From: Methanosarcinaceae archaeon
Lineage (GTDB): Archaea > Halobacteriota > Methanosarcinia > Methanosarcinales > Methanosarcinaceae
Direction of reading: 5' to 3'
Assembly (NCBI GenBank): GCA_016926455.1
Contig: JAFGOO010000081.1
Location: 1-14,598 of the forward strand
DNA length: 14,598 nt
Position numbers and translations under genes: made by a program. This document shows positions 14,351-14,598 of the stretch, piece by piece; positions within the stretch are counted from its first letter, which is position 1; each line of letters opens with the position of its first letter. The notes under the pieces are model-generated. The model did no database searches, was not told the origin of the DNA, and saw only the letters and a program-made list of their open reading frames with translations.

Positions 14351-14467
14351 TTAAGCTTTTCGTAGTCGCATATATGCGTATATAATGGCAGCTACTATAA
14401 TGCCGACCATAACAAAGAATAAAATAAATCCCATTGTCCACATTGTTTCATTTAATATATCGAACAT
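14351..14467 (-). CDS. 38-residue single-span membrane protein
   Basis: ATG 14465-14467 to TAA 14351-14353. The product is MFDILNETMWTMG followed by a membrane helix (about residues 12-31, ILFFVMVGIIVAAIIYAY) and a basic end MRLRKA. A short acidic/polar head, one long hydrophobic span and a positive tail are typical of real small membrane proteins (head outside, tail in the cytoplasm). No convincing ribosome site is seen. Function unknown. It is intact amid decayed DNA, which argues for retention, but homologues are needed to confirm it. Confidence 0.5.
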   Translation of the reverse strand: MFDILNETMWTMGFILFFVMVGIIVAAIIYAYMRLRKA

Positions 14468-14512
14468 TATTTCATAGATGTTACTTTTCAGTATTAAATG
14501 TGTTCATTTTTA

Positions 14513-14551
14513 GGCTCTGTAGAAAACCTATTTCCTATTTTAATTTCTACA
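14513..14551. repeat. Inverted repeat near the window edge, possible IS end
   Basis: TGTAGAAA (14518-14525) is exactly inverted at 14544-14551 (TTTCTACA). The leading GGCTCTGTAGAAA resembles the outer end of many transposase-bearing elements in methanogens. The window stops 47 bases later, so neither the other end nor a transposase can be seen. Confidence 0.3.
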
Positions 14552-14598
14552 TAATATTTTAAAAAGGATAAATCCCCTCAGTATTATTTACCACTAAA

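Noticed and set aside
1..14598. CRISPR array, tRNA or rRNA genes
   Set aside because: No regularly spaced direct repeats and no cloverleaf or conserved rRNA segments were seen by eye on either strand.

Overview
The window looks like a chromosomal segment of a methanogenic archaeon of the Methanosarcinales, probably Methanosarcinaceae. This rests on an archaeal-type glutamyl-tRNA synthetase, a Methanosarcina-type S-layer protein with a duplicated domain, a FilR1-type winged-helix regulator, a roughly 24 kDa siroheme protein like the small 'P590' assimilatory sulfite reductase of Methanosarcina, AT-rich intergenic DNA with TATA-like boxes, and GGAGG/GGTGA ribosome sites. The genus call is inference.

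Layout. 1-438 is non-coding and rich in stem-loops. 439-3506 (minus) is a two-gene cell-surface operon: an S-layer-like protein whose stop overlaps the start of a chagasin-family protease-inhibitor lipoprotein. 3786-3842 is an orphan start of an IS5-type transposase. 3856-4889 (minus) holds a small methyltransferase, a two-helix membrane protein and a doubtful small ORF. 4991-5731 (plus) is the FilR1-type regulator behind a perfect palindrome. 6101-7628 (plus) carries a peroxiredoxin without a resolving cysteine and the small sulfite reductase. 7722-7865 is a miniature inverted-repeat element that appears to split a tiny ORF. 7962-8723 (minus) is a QueG-like double [4Fe-4S] reductase with a doubtful start. 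8796-10038 is a decayed IS256-family element, complete with terminal inverted repeats, inserted between that gene and a divergent nitroreductase (10109-10669, plus). 10739-13534 (minus) is a housekeeping block: FAH-family hydrolase, HTH protein, gltX. The last kilobase has no intact large gene but contains a broken unknown gene, a tyrosine-recombinase-like C-terminal remnant and an intact 38-residue membrane protein.

Functionally the centre of the window is a loose set of redox genes (peroxidase, sulfite reductase, Fe-S reductase, flavin nitroreductase) in DNA repeatedly hit by small mobile elements, between a surface-protein operon and a conserved translation operon. I see no CRISPR array, tRNA or rRNA, and no clear novel defence system. 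The best leads are the translationally coupled S-layer/chagasin pair, the Cys-to-Thr peroxiredoxin, a hairpin-plus-tail repeat present three times with diverged stem arms, and the regulator palindrome.
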